Part shown: positions 17,169 through 25,369 of the stretch, in pieces
How the letters are laid out: the number at the start of each line of letters is the position of its first letter
Position numbering within the stretch: the first letter of the stretch is position 1
NCBI GenBank assembly: GCA_949298805.1
Contig: CASFXY010000026.1
Location: forward strand, 1-35,629
Source: an uncultured bacterium
GTDB taxonomy: Bacteria > Cyanobacteriota > Vampirovibrionia > Gastranaerophilales > Gastranaerophilaceae
DNA length: 35,629 bases
Reading direction: 5' to 3'
Notes under the pieces: generated by a model
The model's input: the letters and a program-made list of their open reading frames with translations, nothing else
What the model was told of the DNA's origin: nothing
Databases searched by the model: none
Program-made: the position numbers and the translations under genes

Positions 17169-18298
17169 TGAATACAATCAGATTTAATAAGCCTTATTTG
17201 ACAGGTAACGAAATAAAATATATTGATGAAGCCCTTCAAAGCGGGCTTGTTAGTGGTGATAGAAAGTTTACTCTGCTTGCTCAAGATTTTATTGAAAAAA
17301 AATTTAAAATAAAAAAATCATTGCTAACTACTTCTTGCAGCACTGCTTTAGATATGTCGGCAATTCTATTAAATTTAAAAGAAGATGATGAAGTCATATT
17401 GCCTTCATTTACATTTGTTTCAACTGCAAATGCTATTGTAATGCAAAAAGCAAAACCGATTTTTGTTGATATAGACCATACATTAAATATTGATATTTCA
17501 AAAATTGAAGAAAAAATAACTCCTAAAACTAAAGCATTGTACCCTGTTCATTATGCCGGTTGCTCTTGTGATATGGACAAGTTAATGCACATAGCAAAAA
17601 CTAACAAACTAAAGGTTGTAGAAGATGCTGCACAGGCTGTTGATGCAAAGTATAAGGATCGTTATCTCGGTTCAATAGGAGAAATGGGCACATATAGTTT
17701 CCATGAAACAAAGAATTTTGTTTGCGGCGAAGGTGGCGCACTACTGATAAACGATGAATCTTATATTCAAAGAGCTGAAATTATAAGAGAAAAAGGTACA
17801 AACAGAAGCAACTTTTTTAAAGGTTTTGTAGATAAGTATACATGGTGCGATGTAGGCGGAAGTTATTTACCATCAGATATTTTAGCAGCCATGTTGATGG
17901 CTCAGCTGGAAGAAAAAGATTTGATAACCAAAAAAAGAGCCGAGGTTTTTAATTTATACAATCAAGGCTTGGCAAATTTAGAAAAACAAGGAAAATTAAA
18001 ACGAATAAAGATACCTTCCTATAATACAACAAATTATCACATGTATTATATTATTCTGGAAAATGAAATCATGCGAGATAAGCTTTTACAATTCCTTAAG
18101 TCTAACGGAATAGGTGCTGTTTTCCATTACATTCCATTGCATTTATCTTCAATGGGGATAACAATGGGTTACAAGAAAGGCGATTTTCCTATGTCGGAAA
18201 AGTTAAGTTCGTCTTTAATAAGATTGCCGATTTATGCCGGTTTGGAAAAAAATGAAACCGAGTATATTATTGATAAAATTACAGATTTTTTTAATTAA
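17168..18298 (+). CDS. wecE: dTDP-4-amino-4,6-dideoxygalactose transaminase (WecE/RffA-like)
   Basis: A PLP-dependent sugar aminotransferase of the DegT/DnrJ/EryC1/StrS family, 376 residues. The blocks follow E. coli WecE closely: VSGDRKFT, LLTTSCSTALDMSAILL, PSFTFVSTANAIV, PVHYAGCSCDMD, VVEDAAQAV, SFHETKNFVCGEGGALLIND (Schiff-base Lys182), IREKGTNRSNFFKG, VDKYTWCDVG and VFHYIPLH. WecE adds an amine from glutamate at C4 of dTDP-4-keto-6-deoxyglucose to give dTDP-Fuc4N. Because an FdtA-like 3,4-ketoisomerase is also in this locus, a 3-amino product is a second possibility, but the motif match favours C4. rmlA and rmlB, needed to supply the substrate, are not in the window. A 16-nt gap leads to the radical SAM gene. 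Confidence 0.9.
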   Translation: MNTIRFNKPYLTGNEIKYIDEALQSGLVSGDRKFTLLAQDFIEKKFKIKKSLLTTSCSTALDMSAILLNLKEDDEVILPSFTFVSTANAIVMQKAKPIFVDIDHTLNIDISKIEEKITPKTKALYPVHYAGCSCDMDKLMHIAKTNKLKVVEDAAQAVDAKYKDRYLGSIGEMGTYSFHETKNFVCGEGGALLINDESYIQRAEIIREKGTNRSNFFKGFVDKYTWCDVGGSYLPSDILAAMLMAQLEEKDLITKKRAEVFNLYNQGLANLEKQGKLKRIKIPSYNTTNYHMYYIILENEIMRDKLLQFLKSNGIGAVFHYIPLHLSSMGITMGYKKGDFPMSEKLSSSLIRLPIYAGLEKNETEYIIDKITDFFN

Positions 18299-18314
18299 TA
18301 AATAGGAGATTAAA

Positions 18315-19256
18315 ATGACTGAACAAGAACGCTTAATTAATTACGATGAAGATGTTCAAAAGATAATCAAGAGTCGAATTCCGGAAGAAACGGATTTCCC
18401 TGGCGTAATCTTAATTGATAACATTTCATTGTGCAATTTAAAATGCAGCATGTGTTTTCATAAAAATATGAAAAGAAAACCGGGTATTATGAAAATGGAT
18501 TTATATAAGCGTATAATTGATGAAATCGCAGAAAATAAACCTGATGCGCAAATTTGGATTACATTTTTCGGTGAAGGTTTAATGTTAAAAGATTTGCCCG
18601 AGAGAGTTAAATATGCGCGTGATAAGGGATTAACAAATGTCATTTTAAATTCAAACGGTAATTTAGCAAGGCCGGATTTCTCAAAAAGATTGATTGAAGC
18701 GGGATTAAACGGGTTTTATGTTGGTATTGACGCTTTTAAACCAGAAACTTATGAGCAAATAAGGGTTGGCGGAAATTTAGAAAAAGTTACAAGAGGTGTG
18801 CTTGGATACAAAAAAATGCTTGATGAATTTGGAAAACCTGATCAAAATGTTGTTGTTCAGTTTGTTGAAATGGATATAAATGCAGCAGAGCTACAAGATT
18901 TTACTAACTTTTGGCATGGCAAACATGGTATCAAATGCAAAGTAAGACCTATGGTAAGTTGGGCAGGAAAAGCAGGTAAACAAGCGACAAATTTAAAAGA
19001 TGATGTTGAAAGGTTGCCATGTTATTGGGCAATGAATACAATTAACATTACCGATAAGGGTGATGTTGCGCTTTGCTCTGTGGATTTAGACTGCGCTTCT
19101 CCTATGGGTAATGTTCTTGAATCATCGATTAAAGAAGTTTGGAATACTACCTTAAGAGAGTTTAGAGATAATCAGCGTAACGGTAATTGGGACAAAATAC
19201 CTCCAATGTGCCAAGCATGTAAAGATTGGCAATCCGGTTATGCTAAATATATGTAA
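18315..19256 (+). CDS. Radical SAM/SPASM protein in a glycan operon
   Basis: A 313-residue radical SAM enzyme. The SAM-binding cluster loop is CNLKCSMC (Cys40, 44, 47), followed by FFGEGLMLKDLPE (GGE-type motif) and NSNGNL. The C-terminal third holds SPASM-type cysteines: LPCYWAM, VALCSVDLDCASPMGN and MCQACKDW, which bind one auxiliary Fe-S cluster. AGGAGA lies about 6 nt before the ATG. Position between an amino-sugar transaminase and an acyltransferase suggests it acts on a nucleotide sugar or glycan, as BtrN-like SPASM dehydrogenases do on aminocyclitols, although peptide-modifying SPASM enzymes look alike. Substrate unknown. Confidence 0.87.
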   Translation: MTEQERLINYDEDVQKIIKSRIPEETDFPGVILIDNISLCNLKCSMCFHKNMKRKPGIMKMDLYKRIIDEIAENKPDAQIWITFFGEGLMLKDLPERVKYARDKGLTNVILNSNGNLARPDFSKRLIEAGLNGFYVGIDAFKPETYEQIRVGGNLEKVTRGVLGYKKMLDEFGKPDQNVVVQFVEMDINAAELQDFTNFWHGKHGIKCKVRPMVSWAGKAGKQATNLKDDVERLPCYWAMNTINITDKGDVALCSVDLDCASPMGNVLESSIKEVWNTTLREFRDNQRNGNWDKIPPMCQACKDWQSGYAKYM

Positions 19257-19292
19257 TACAAATGAGGTGTAATTTCGGTTTGCACGTGTAAT

Positions 19293-20036
19293 ATGTTAAA
19301 TAAAACATTACGAAATATATATTATTACATTATTAATGTATTCGCGTTATCAAGAGAAAAAAGACACAAAGCAAAGCGAATGCTTATTAACAGGTATGAA
19401 GACAAAGGTACAAATAATAAACTAATATTCATAAAAGACGGCAAAGAATATGTACTTAATGATTATACCTTTTGTTGGGATGATTTATCAAATGTCTGTA
19501 TATCTGTAACCGGAAATAATAATACTATAAAAATTCATTTACCAAATTCTTTAAAGTATGTTGACATTACCTGCTCATCAGACAATGTCAACATAGAAAT
19601 TGGTAAAGATTGTATAATCAGAGAATCAAAAATTACTATATGGGGTGGCAGTAAAAAATCTTTTGTTAAAATAGGTGATGCCTGTACCATTTGGAAAAAT
19701 TTTCAGTTATTTATCAGCAGTAGTGCATCTTTTGAGATGGGTGAAGATTGCATGTGTTCGTATGATATTCAAATATGGTGCGGCGACGGGCATAGGGTAA
19801 TTGATAAAACAAGCGGCAGCGTAACAAACTTTCAAAAACGTCCGCTTTCAATCGGACGACATTGTTGGATAAGCAACAATGTACTAATGACTAAAAATGC
19901 CGTAATTCCAGATAATACAATTGTTGGTATGGGTTCGGTTGTTTCGGGAAAATTTGAACAAGAGCATACCTGTATTGCCGGAAATCCGGCAAGAGTTGTT
20001 AAAACAAATGTTGATTGGTGCAGAGAAAATATTTAA
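19293..20036 (+). CDS. Left-handed beta-helix (hexapeptide) acyltransferase
   Basis: A 247-residue LbetaH acyltransferase, last gene of the plus operon. Hexapeptide repeats begin near residue 100 (VNIEIGKDCIIRE, FEMGEDCMCS, LSIGRHCWISN, NTIVGMGSVVSG) and end in CIAGNPARVVKTNV. The probable catalytic His is in CGDGHRVID. The first 90 residues form a separate small domain beginning with a Lys/Arg-rich helix that could touch the membrane. It parallels the acyltransferase at 12482 in length, order of blocks and the DGH site. No good Shine-Dalgarno is present at the ATG, and no earlier in-frame start is open. A role in N- or O-acetylation of the Fuc4N-type sugar is plausible from position but not shown. 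Confidence 0.86.
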   Translation: MLNKTLRNIYYYIINVFALSREKRHKAKRMLINRYEDKGTNNKLIFIKDGKEYVLNDYTFCWDDLSNVCISVTGNNNTIKIHLPNSLKYVDITCSSDNVNIEIGKDCIIRESKITIWGGSKKSFVKIGDACTIWKNFQLFISSSASFEMGEDCMCSYDIQIWCGDGHRVIDKTSGSVTNFQKRPLSIGRHCWISNNVLMTKNAVIPDNTIVGMGSVVSGKFEQEHTCIAGNPARVVKTNVDWCRENI

Positions 20037-20221
20037 AACTCCGCATAAAACGCAAAAAATAAAGGGGTAAATATATTGTTATCATTTGTTATCAGGACTG
20101 CCATGCTGTATTAATATTTTTTCCCATTAAGCTTTAATTCTGCCAGATATGGAAATGTTTTTAACCGTTCACATTTTCAAACAACAGATTTTCTTTTAGA
20201 AAATTCATTCCATCTTCATTT

Positions 20222-20854
20222 TTATTTCCCCAGAATATCGGGCATCAAAGCTTTATAAACATTGTTTTCTTCTGTGTTTTCATTTATTACAACACCGGCA
20301 CCAATAAGGGATTTTTCGGCAATTGTAATATGTTCCCGTATTGTGGCATTTGCACCTATAAAAGAATTGGCGCAAATTGTCACAAAGCCGTTAATGCAAG
20401 CATTTGAACCAATGAATACATTATCATTTATTATGCTGTCATGACAGATTGATGCAGATGACTGTACTAAAATATTGTTGCCTAATTTTGTAAATGGTTG
20501 AACAATTACTCTTTCAAACATAAATACATTTTCGCCAATTTTAACATCAGGGGAGATTATACATGTTGGGTGAATATATGATACACAAGTATAACCTTTG
20601 TTTTTAGCTTCATTATATATTCTCTCCCTTAGAGTGTTTCTTTTTGTATATCCCAGTGAAATAAACATTTTATACTTATTTGCAGGATAATATTTTTCAA
20701 TTTTTTCAAAATCAATTAAGGGTTTTGATAAAAAACTTGTGGTTGAAATAAAGTCTGAATTTACCGTGTATGCACATATATTGTATTTTTGTTCAAGATA
20801 AATACTTGTTAATTTTGTAAAATCGGAATTCCCAAAAACAATTATATTTTCCAT
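20222..20854 (-). CDS. PglD/NeuD-like sugar acyltransferase
   Basis: This 210-residue protein has the two-domain plan of PglD and NeuD: an N-terminal Rossmann-like domain (IIVFGNSDFTKLTSIYL) that binds the UDP- or dTDP-sugar, then a left-handed beta-helix (IHPTCIISPDVKIGENVFM, ICHDSIINDNVFIGSNACI, SFIGANATIREHI, SLIGAGVVINENTE). Such enzymes transfer acetyl from acetyl-CoA to the amine of a 4-amino-6-deoxysugar or to sialic acid. The catalytic His is likely in SASICHDSII. GGAGA lies 8 nt before the ATG. It is the last gene of the minus operon, 50 nt after wbqC-like. The C-terminus (MPDILGK) is short for the family, and an alternative frame stays open for about 20 more codons. Confidence 0.87.
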   Translation of the reverse strand: MENIIVFGNSDFTKLTSIYLEQKYNICAYTVNSDFISTTSFLSKPLIDFEKIEKYYPANKYKMFISLGYTKRNTLRERIYNEAKNKGYTCVSYIHPTCIISPDVKIGENVFMFERVIVQPFTKLGNNILVQSSASICHDSIINDNVFIGSNACINGFVTICANSFIGANATIREHITIAEKSLIGAGVVINENTEENNVYKALMPDILGK

Positions 20855-20904
20855 GCTAAATCTCCGTTTATTTGCATATTAATTTAATTTACACGTTCTT
20901 TATT

Positions 20905-21591
20905 TTAGATTTTAAAAATGTAATTTTTAGTGTCTTCGCCAAGGTTAAAGAGTAAATCCACTATGCTAACGCTGGGTTCAAACGGTTCTCTTATCTGTTT
21001 ATATTCAGGATAAGAAGAATAATCTTTCCATATTACTTTAATGCCTGCATTTTTATATTCATCTTCATCTAAATAACACTTTGCCGCCGGACCCGATAGA
21101 TAAACATCAGTTTTTGCAGATTTTAAAAGCGACAAGAGCTTCTCAGACCTTTGTCCTTCCGATTGGTAATCTCTACTGTCAGCAAACTCTGTTTTAATAC
21201 CTAAAAATTCTTTTGAGATTTTTTTAATTAAATATCGATTTAACTCGTATAGAAACTCCCATTTTTTATTAAAATATACGTCATAGAAGAAATCTTTGTA
21301 TAAATTCCAATAAGGAGAGTTTTTATATGCATTTTCAATTTTATTCCAATGGTCTTTTTGCCAATCTAAATTGTTTTTTATTTTTGTTTCAATAATTGTT
21401 TGACCAAAAGAGTATTCCACAGGAACACTTATCCATGACAAACCTTGTTTTGAGTATATTTTATTTCTATTGCGCCAATCATTTTTTGTATATTGTACTT
21501 CATCGTAGAAAATAAATAAGTCGACATCATTTATAATGTCAAAATAACCTCTCCAAGGTATGTAATTTGATTGCAAAACAGCTGTTTTCAT
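20905..21591 (-). CDS. WbqC-family protein
   Basis: A 228-residue protein of the WbqC family (Pfam PF08889), encoded in many O-antigen and surface polysaccharide clusters but without a proven reaction. It opens with AVLQSNYIPWRGYFDII and continues with FYDEVQYTKNDWRNRN, ISVPVEYSF, DSRDYQSEGQRSEKLLSLL and YLSGPAAKCYLDEDEY, all family hallmarks. Length is normal. Its ATG overlaps the stop of the upstream transferase gene by one base (TAATG), indicating coupled translation. A role in amino-sugar acyl transfer has been proposed from such contexts only by association. Confidence 0.88.
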   Translation of the reverse strand: MKTAVLQSNYIPWRGYFDIINDVDLFIFYDEVQYTKNDWRNRNKIYSKQGLSWISVPVEYSFGQTIIETKIKNNLDWQKDHWNKIENAYKNSPYWNLYKDFFYDVYFNKKWEFLYELNRYLIKKISKEFLGIKTEFADSRDYQSEGQRSEKLLSLLKSAKTDVYLSGPAAKCYLDEDEYKNAGIKVIWKDYSSYPEYKQIREPFEPSVSIVDLLFNLGEDTKNYIFKI

Positions 21592-22598
21592 TAATCTCTC
21601 CCGTATTTTGTTTCCAAAAGCTTTCCTTCGGTATGTATTTTTATTGTTTCATCATTAGAATCAATTTTTAAAACAAAAGTCTGATACACTGTTGTCCTAC
21701 CCCCAAAACTTTCCTTTTGACTTATTAAACCATTATTTAGATATTGTCCGTTATCTTCGGTTGATATACCAAAATCGAAATATTTTTTATGATTTTGGAA
21801 TTTATCAATCAAGTACTTTATCAGCAAATCCAAAGCACCCAATTCCCTGGCTTTCTCGTCAGCTGCCAAATATTGCGTATGTACCACATTATCCGAAACA
21901 AAAAGCAATGTTGCAGCAATGATTTTATCGCCGAGCTTTGCACACCACAGTTGTATTTCATCTTGAAATCTTAATTTTAAAAGGGTAAGCTCATCAGCAC
22001 TATGAACCGCAACTGTATTATGATATTTTTTCAATATTTGATTCTCAAGCTCAATAAACTCGTTAAAATTGCAGGAATTTTCTATAATTATGTTTGATTT
22101 TTTCGCCCGTGCAATTTGAGCTTTTCTTCCTTTTGGCATTTTACAAGGAGATGAAAGCATAATTGTTGTAGAAGGTTCAATTTTTAATAATTTAGCATTA
22201 TTTATATAAAGCGCATATAAATCCTCCTGGGATGGTAGACGGTGATATATATGCGGTATTGTTTTATAAACAAGTTTAGAAATATTATTTAGTTGCATAT
22301 AAGTTTTCAAAGATTCGAAGCATTCAAGCATTTTGCGCTGTTTCATATTGCTATCAACTATAAAGCCGCCATATGTAAGACCTTGGTGAGAATACAGAAC
22401 ATTATTTTTAATATTTGCTGGCATCAAAGCAACAAGATTATCTTTTTCATCATAAAACATTAAAGAGTTATCAACAAATCTATCTGAATGATAATCCATA
22501 AAATTACGATCAAACATAAAAATACCGTTTTTGGAATTATGAATAAATTTATTCCAAATATCCTTGTATTCTTTTTTATATTTTGTTATCTTTATCAT
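21591..22598 (-). CDS. GNAT/FemAB-like acyl- or aminoacyl-transferase
   Basis: A 335-residue protein with the double-GNAT plan of FemAB/BioF2-like transferases. The N-terminal GNAT half has FIHNSKNGIFMFDRNFM and NIKNNVLYSHQGLTYGGF; the second half has RKAQIARAKKSNIIIE, WCAKLGDKIIAATLLFVS, HTQYLAADEKARELGALDLL and FDFGISTEDNGQYLNNGL, the last being a strong mark of this group. Family members attach acyl or aminoacyl groups to sugars or peptides. In glycan loci they commonly sit beside WbqC and an FdtA-type isomerase, as here. It overlaps both neighbours (4 nt with the upstream gene, 1 nt with the downstream one). The donor and acceptor are unknown. Confidence 0.86.
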   Translation of the reverse strand: MIKITKYKKEYKDIWNKFIHNSKNGIFMFDRNFMDYHSDRFVDNSLMFYDEKDNLVALMPANIKNNVLYSHQGLTYGGFIVDSNMKQRKMLECFESLKTYMQLNNISKLVYKTIPHIYHRLPSQEDLYALYINNAKLLKIEPSTTIMLSSPCKMPKGRKAQIARAKKSNIIIENSCNFNEFIELENQILKKYHNTVAVHSADELTLLKLRFQDEIQLWCAKLGDKIIAATLLFVSDNVVHTQYLAADEKARELGALDLLIKYLIDKFQNHKKYFDFGISTEDNGQYLNNGLISQKESFGGRTTVYQTFVLKIDSNDETIKIHTEGKLLETKYGRD

Positions 22599-23734
22599 TT
22601 TGACCTACAATTTACAAAAATTTCGGCACCCATTTCTGGCATAAATTCAGTTAGTTTATACAGTCCATCCAGTAATTTTTTATCTATCACACCTAATTTG
22701 ATAATTTCTGCCATTTTTGCATGATTAAACGGTTTAATAAAATAAGAACCTTTTTCAAGGATTGAAAAATCAACGCTGTTGACCATTTGGGTCAAGCTTT
22801 CTAACGTAAAAGTAGTATGTTGTTGAAAATGTTTTGCAACTTCTGTTAAGTTACCGATTTTTTCAATCAAACCCGCTTTATACGCCCATAATAAATGCAT
22901 GCTTTGAGCATTTGGAACGTTTATATGAATCAATGTATTATTGCATAGTTGCTTTATGCATTTTAACATTTTTATTGGGTCAACTACTTCATGTAATAAG
23001 CTGCTAAGTATTATGAAATCAAATTTTTCATTTTTTAATTCTTCTGTTTTATTTTCAAGAAAATCATTAATAACAGTAATTTTTTGGTTGTAGTTTTTGG
23101 ATTTTTTTATCATCTGGCAAAATTGTTCAGATGGTTCAACAACCGTAAATTTTTCATAGTTATCATAAAAATCGAATATCGATTGAATGCCACATCCAAT
23201 TTCTAAAATATTTTTAGGCTGATATTTATTTAATATTTCTAAAACTTTTTTTCTTCTGTATTCAACCATGATATTTTCAAAATCGTGGTCAATATAATTT
23301 TTTGTATATTGATTAATGTTCCTTGTTATTTCTTGCAATCTATTAATCCTCCTTAAAAACTCATCGTAATTTCTTATATACTCTTTCTCATCATAATGAG
23401 TACTGGCAAGCACCATTAGTTTGCAACCATAGGAAAAATTACGCATTTCCCGCCACATATTTTTACCGATATACAAACCGACATCCGGACGATTTAGCCA
23501 AATTTCCTCTCTATTTTTACCATCATCAAGCACAAACTGGCAAGCACCGTCTATTGCAATAATTATTTGCTCTAATTCTTTGTGTGCATGTTTACCGCGT
23601 TCTTGGTTTGGTAGGGTGTCAAAAATATAATAAACTCTTTTAATTTCAAAGGGAATATTCTGCCCGCCTTCAATAGACACGAGTTTACCGCGCTCATCAC
23701 CATGAATATTCATTTTTATAAGTTTGTAATTCAT
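22595..23734 (-). CDS. FdtA-like dTDP-sugar 3,4-ketoisomerase fused to a SAM methyltransferase
   Basis: A 379-residue fusion. Residues 1-140 are a cupin of the FdtA/QdtA/WxcM type, with the RGKHAHKELEQ signature (46-56; the His49/His51 pair fits the family active site) and IWLNRPDVGLYIG. These enzymes move the keto group of dTDP-4-keto-6-deoxyglucose from C4 to C3 before transamination. From about residue 155 a class I SAM-dependent methyltransferase follows: NILEIGCGIQSIFDFYDNYE (motif I), VVEPSEQFC and FDFIILSSLLHEVVDP. Usual FdtA proteins are about 140 residues, so the C-terminal domain is an addition. GAGAGG lies 6 nt before the ATG. It heads a tightly overlapping operon with the GNAT-like, WbqC and PglD-like genes. 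What the methyltransferase modifies is not known. Confidence 0.87.
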   Translation of the reverse strand: MNYKLIKMNIHGDERGKLVSIEGGQNIPFEIKRVYYIFDTLPNQERGKHAHKELEQIIIAIDGACQFVLDDGKNREEIWLNRPDVGLYIGKNMWREMRNFSYGCKLMVLASTHYDEKEYIRNYDEFLRRINRLQEITRNINQYTKNYIDHDFENIMVEYRRKKVLEILNKYQPKNILEIGCGIQSIFDFYDNYEKFTVVEPSEQFCQMIKKSKNYNQKITVINDFLENKTEELKNEKFDFIILSSLLHEVVDPIKMLKCIKQLCNNTLIHINVPNAQSMHLLWAYKAGLIEKIGNLTEVAKHFQQHTTFTLESLTQMVNSVDFSILEKGSYFIKPFNHAKMAEIIKLGVIDKKLLDGLYKLTEFMPEMGAEIFVNCRSK

Positions 23735-23864
23735 TTACAACCTCTCGCTATTGATTAATTGTAACATAAAAAATAAATTTATATATAAATTACTTTGTTA
23801 ATTACACACACTGTTTACAATTTTTCTTATGCCGGGACAATTCGTAATAATTCCAATTTAACCG

Positions 23865-23927
23865 TAACAGCTGTTATAAAAAACCGATATCTCAATAATT
23901 GACTCTAAATTTACATTGATATATTAT
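23865..23927 (+). promoter_or_regulatory. Promoter of the PHP gene with an upstream 12-bp palindrome
   Basis: TTGACT (23899-23904) and TATTAT (23922-23927) are 17 nt apart. Just upstream, 23865-23876 is the perfect palindrome TAACAGCTGTTA, a possible regulator site. The rest of the 222-nt divergent gap is AT-rich with nothing else evident. Confidence 0.5.
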
Positions 23928-23956
23928 TAAAACACTAGGTCAAGCAGGAAGTTTTG

Positions 23957-25273
23957 ATGATAAAAATAGAGCCCTTTAGCTATAATATGGCAAAACGTAT
24001 AGCTAAAAAAATAGCAGGTTTTGATTCAAGTGCACAATCAAGATTTGAAGATGATGATTTGTCGACAACTCAAATAAATTTACCACCATTTTATCCGCTA
24101 AATAGTACACCTATAATTATCAAAAGTCCGCAAAGTAAATTTATAGAATTATGCAAGTATTCAACATTTCAAAATTATAATTCGTCTAACGAAAATATAA
24201 AATCCGGCACCTTTAGGATGGATTTGCATTCGCATTCAAATCATTCCGATGGATGGGGAGATGTAAAGCAGATATTGGATGAGGTTGCCGAGTACTCGAA
24301 TAAATTATATGCAAAGACAAATAGAAAATTCACTTTTGCACTAACTGACCATGATGATGTTGCAGGTGTCATTGAAGCGCAACAATACATAAGTGAAAAT
24401 AAAGAAAAATTTAGACACGTTAATTTTGTACCCGGTGTCGAGTTAAGTTTTGCATTTAACAGTAATGGAGAAGTTAAGTCCGGAGAATTACTTGCCTATT
24501 TTATTAACCCGAATTCTGACGAAATTAAACAACTAATTGGCAATGTAAGAACAAATCGGGGCAAAATGATTAAAAATTTTATAAACAGATTGGGTGATGG
24601 GTTTTGTGTTGATGAATTTAGAAACTATTTTATTAATTACAACGACGAAACTTATGCTTATAACTTACACTATAGATTGCGAAACTATGCTCAAATAAAA
24701 AACAGGATAAACTTGATGGCACAAGAGTATGGCATTGATAGTCGAGCAATGTATAGGTATTTAATGCGCGATTATATTTTTGATGATACAGGACGGCGCA
24801 AAGTATCAAAATCAAATGTTACTCCCGATAGTTTTGATAAGTACTTGCAAGAAAATTTATTCGAAACAAACACAAATATAATTGACAAAGACATTGATAA
24901 AATATGTCATGAGTTTTATCCAAAGATTATTGACGGAAAAGTAATCTCCGACACCGAGAATAGTTTGGAACTAATAATGGAAACCTTCAAGGACAATAAT
25001 TCGGTTTTATTTGGTTTTGCACACCCATATTTCACTGCAAAAGAAATGCAAGATTTCAAAAAAGGATTTGATGAATTATTAAAAATATCAAAAGGTCGAA
25101 TAGTATTCTCCGAAAATTATCATCAAGCCTACCCTGAAGAATTAACTCGGTCTAATCAAACAAGACAATATATTAGTGAAGTCAATAGTTATCTCATTTC
25201 CAAAGGATTAGTACCTATTGGCGGCAGAGATAACCACTCTCCGCATTTTTTAACAAAGCCTTTCTTGACTTAG
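23957..25273 (+). CDS. PHP-domain metal-dependent phosphoesterase
   Basis: A 438-residue protein of the PHP superfamily, whose members hydrolyse phosphoesters using two or three metal ions bound by His and Asp. The core has DLHSHSNHSDG (His91, His93), TFALTDHDDVAG, VNFVPGVELSF, FGFAHPYF and the C-terminal GGRDNHSPHF. A PHP domain normally needs about 230 residues; here an 80-residue lead and a large insertion (about 220-320) enlarge it. No signal peptide is seen. ATG at 23957 is preferred over the TTG just before it, since AGGAAG lies 5 nt upstream. The gene is alone on its strand, with a promoter of its own. Substrate unknown: histidinol phosphate, nucleotides and sugar phosphates are all used in the family. 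Confidence 0.85.
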   Translation: MIKIEPFSYNMAKRIAKKIAGFDSSAQSRFEDDDLSTTQINLPPFYPLNSTPIIIKSPQSKFIELCKYSTFQNYNSSNENIKSGTFRMDLHSHSNHSDGWGDVKQILDEVAEYSNKLYAKTNRKFTFALTDHDDVAGVIEAQQYISENKEKFRHVNFVPGVELSFAFNSNGEVKSGELLAYFINPNSDEIKQLIGNVRTNRGKMIKNFINRLGDGFCVDEFRNYFINYNDETYAYNLHYRLRNYAQIKNRINLMAQEYGIDSRAMYRYLMRDYIFDDTGRRKVSKSNVTPDSFDKYLQENLFETNTNIIDKDIDKICHEFYPKIIDGKVISDTENSLELIMETFKDNNSVLFGFAHPYFTAKEMQDFKKGFDELLKISKGRIVFSENYHQAYPEELTRSNQTRQYISEVNSYLISKGLVPIGGRDNHSPHFLTKPFLT

Positions 25274-25369
25274 TTTTCTTTATTTGCAAAACTTCTTGAT
25301 ATTTTTACCAATTTTTATCTTTATATTACACATTTAAACATAATAAAAGTTTCTTCAATTGGTACGCAA

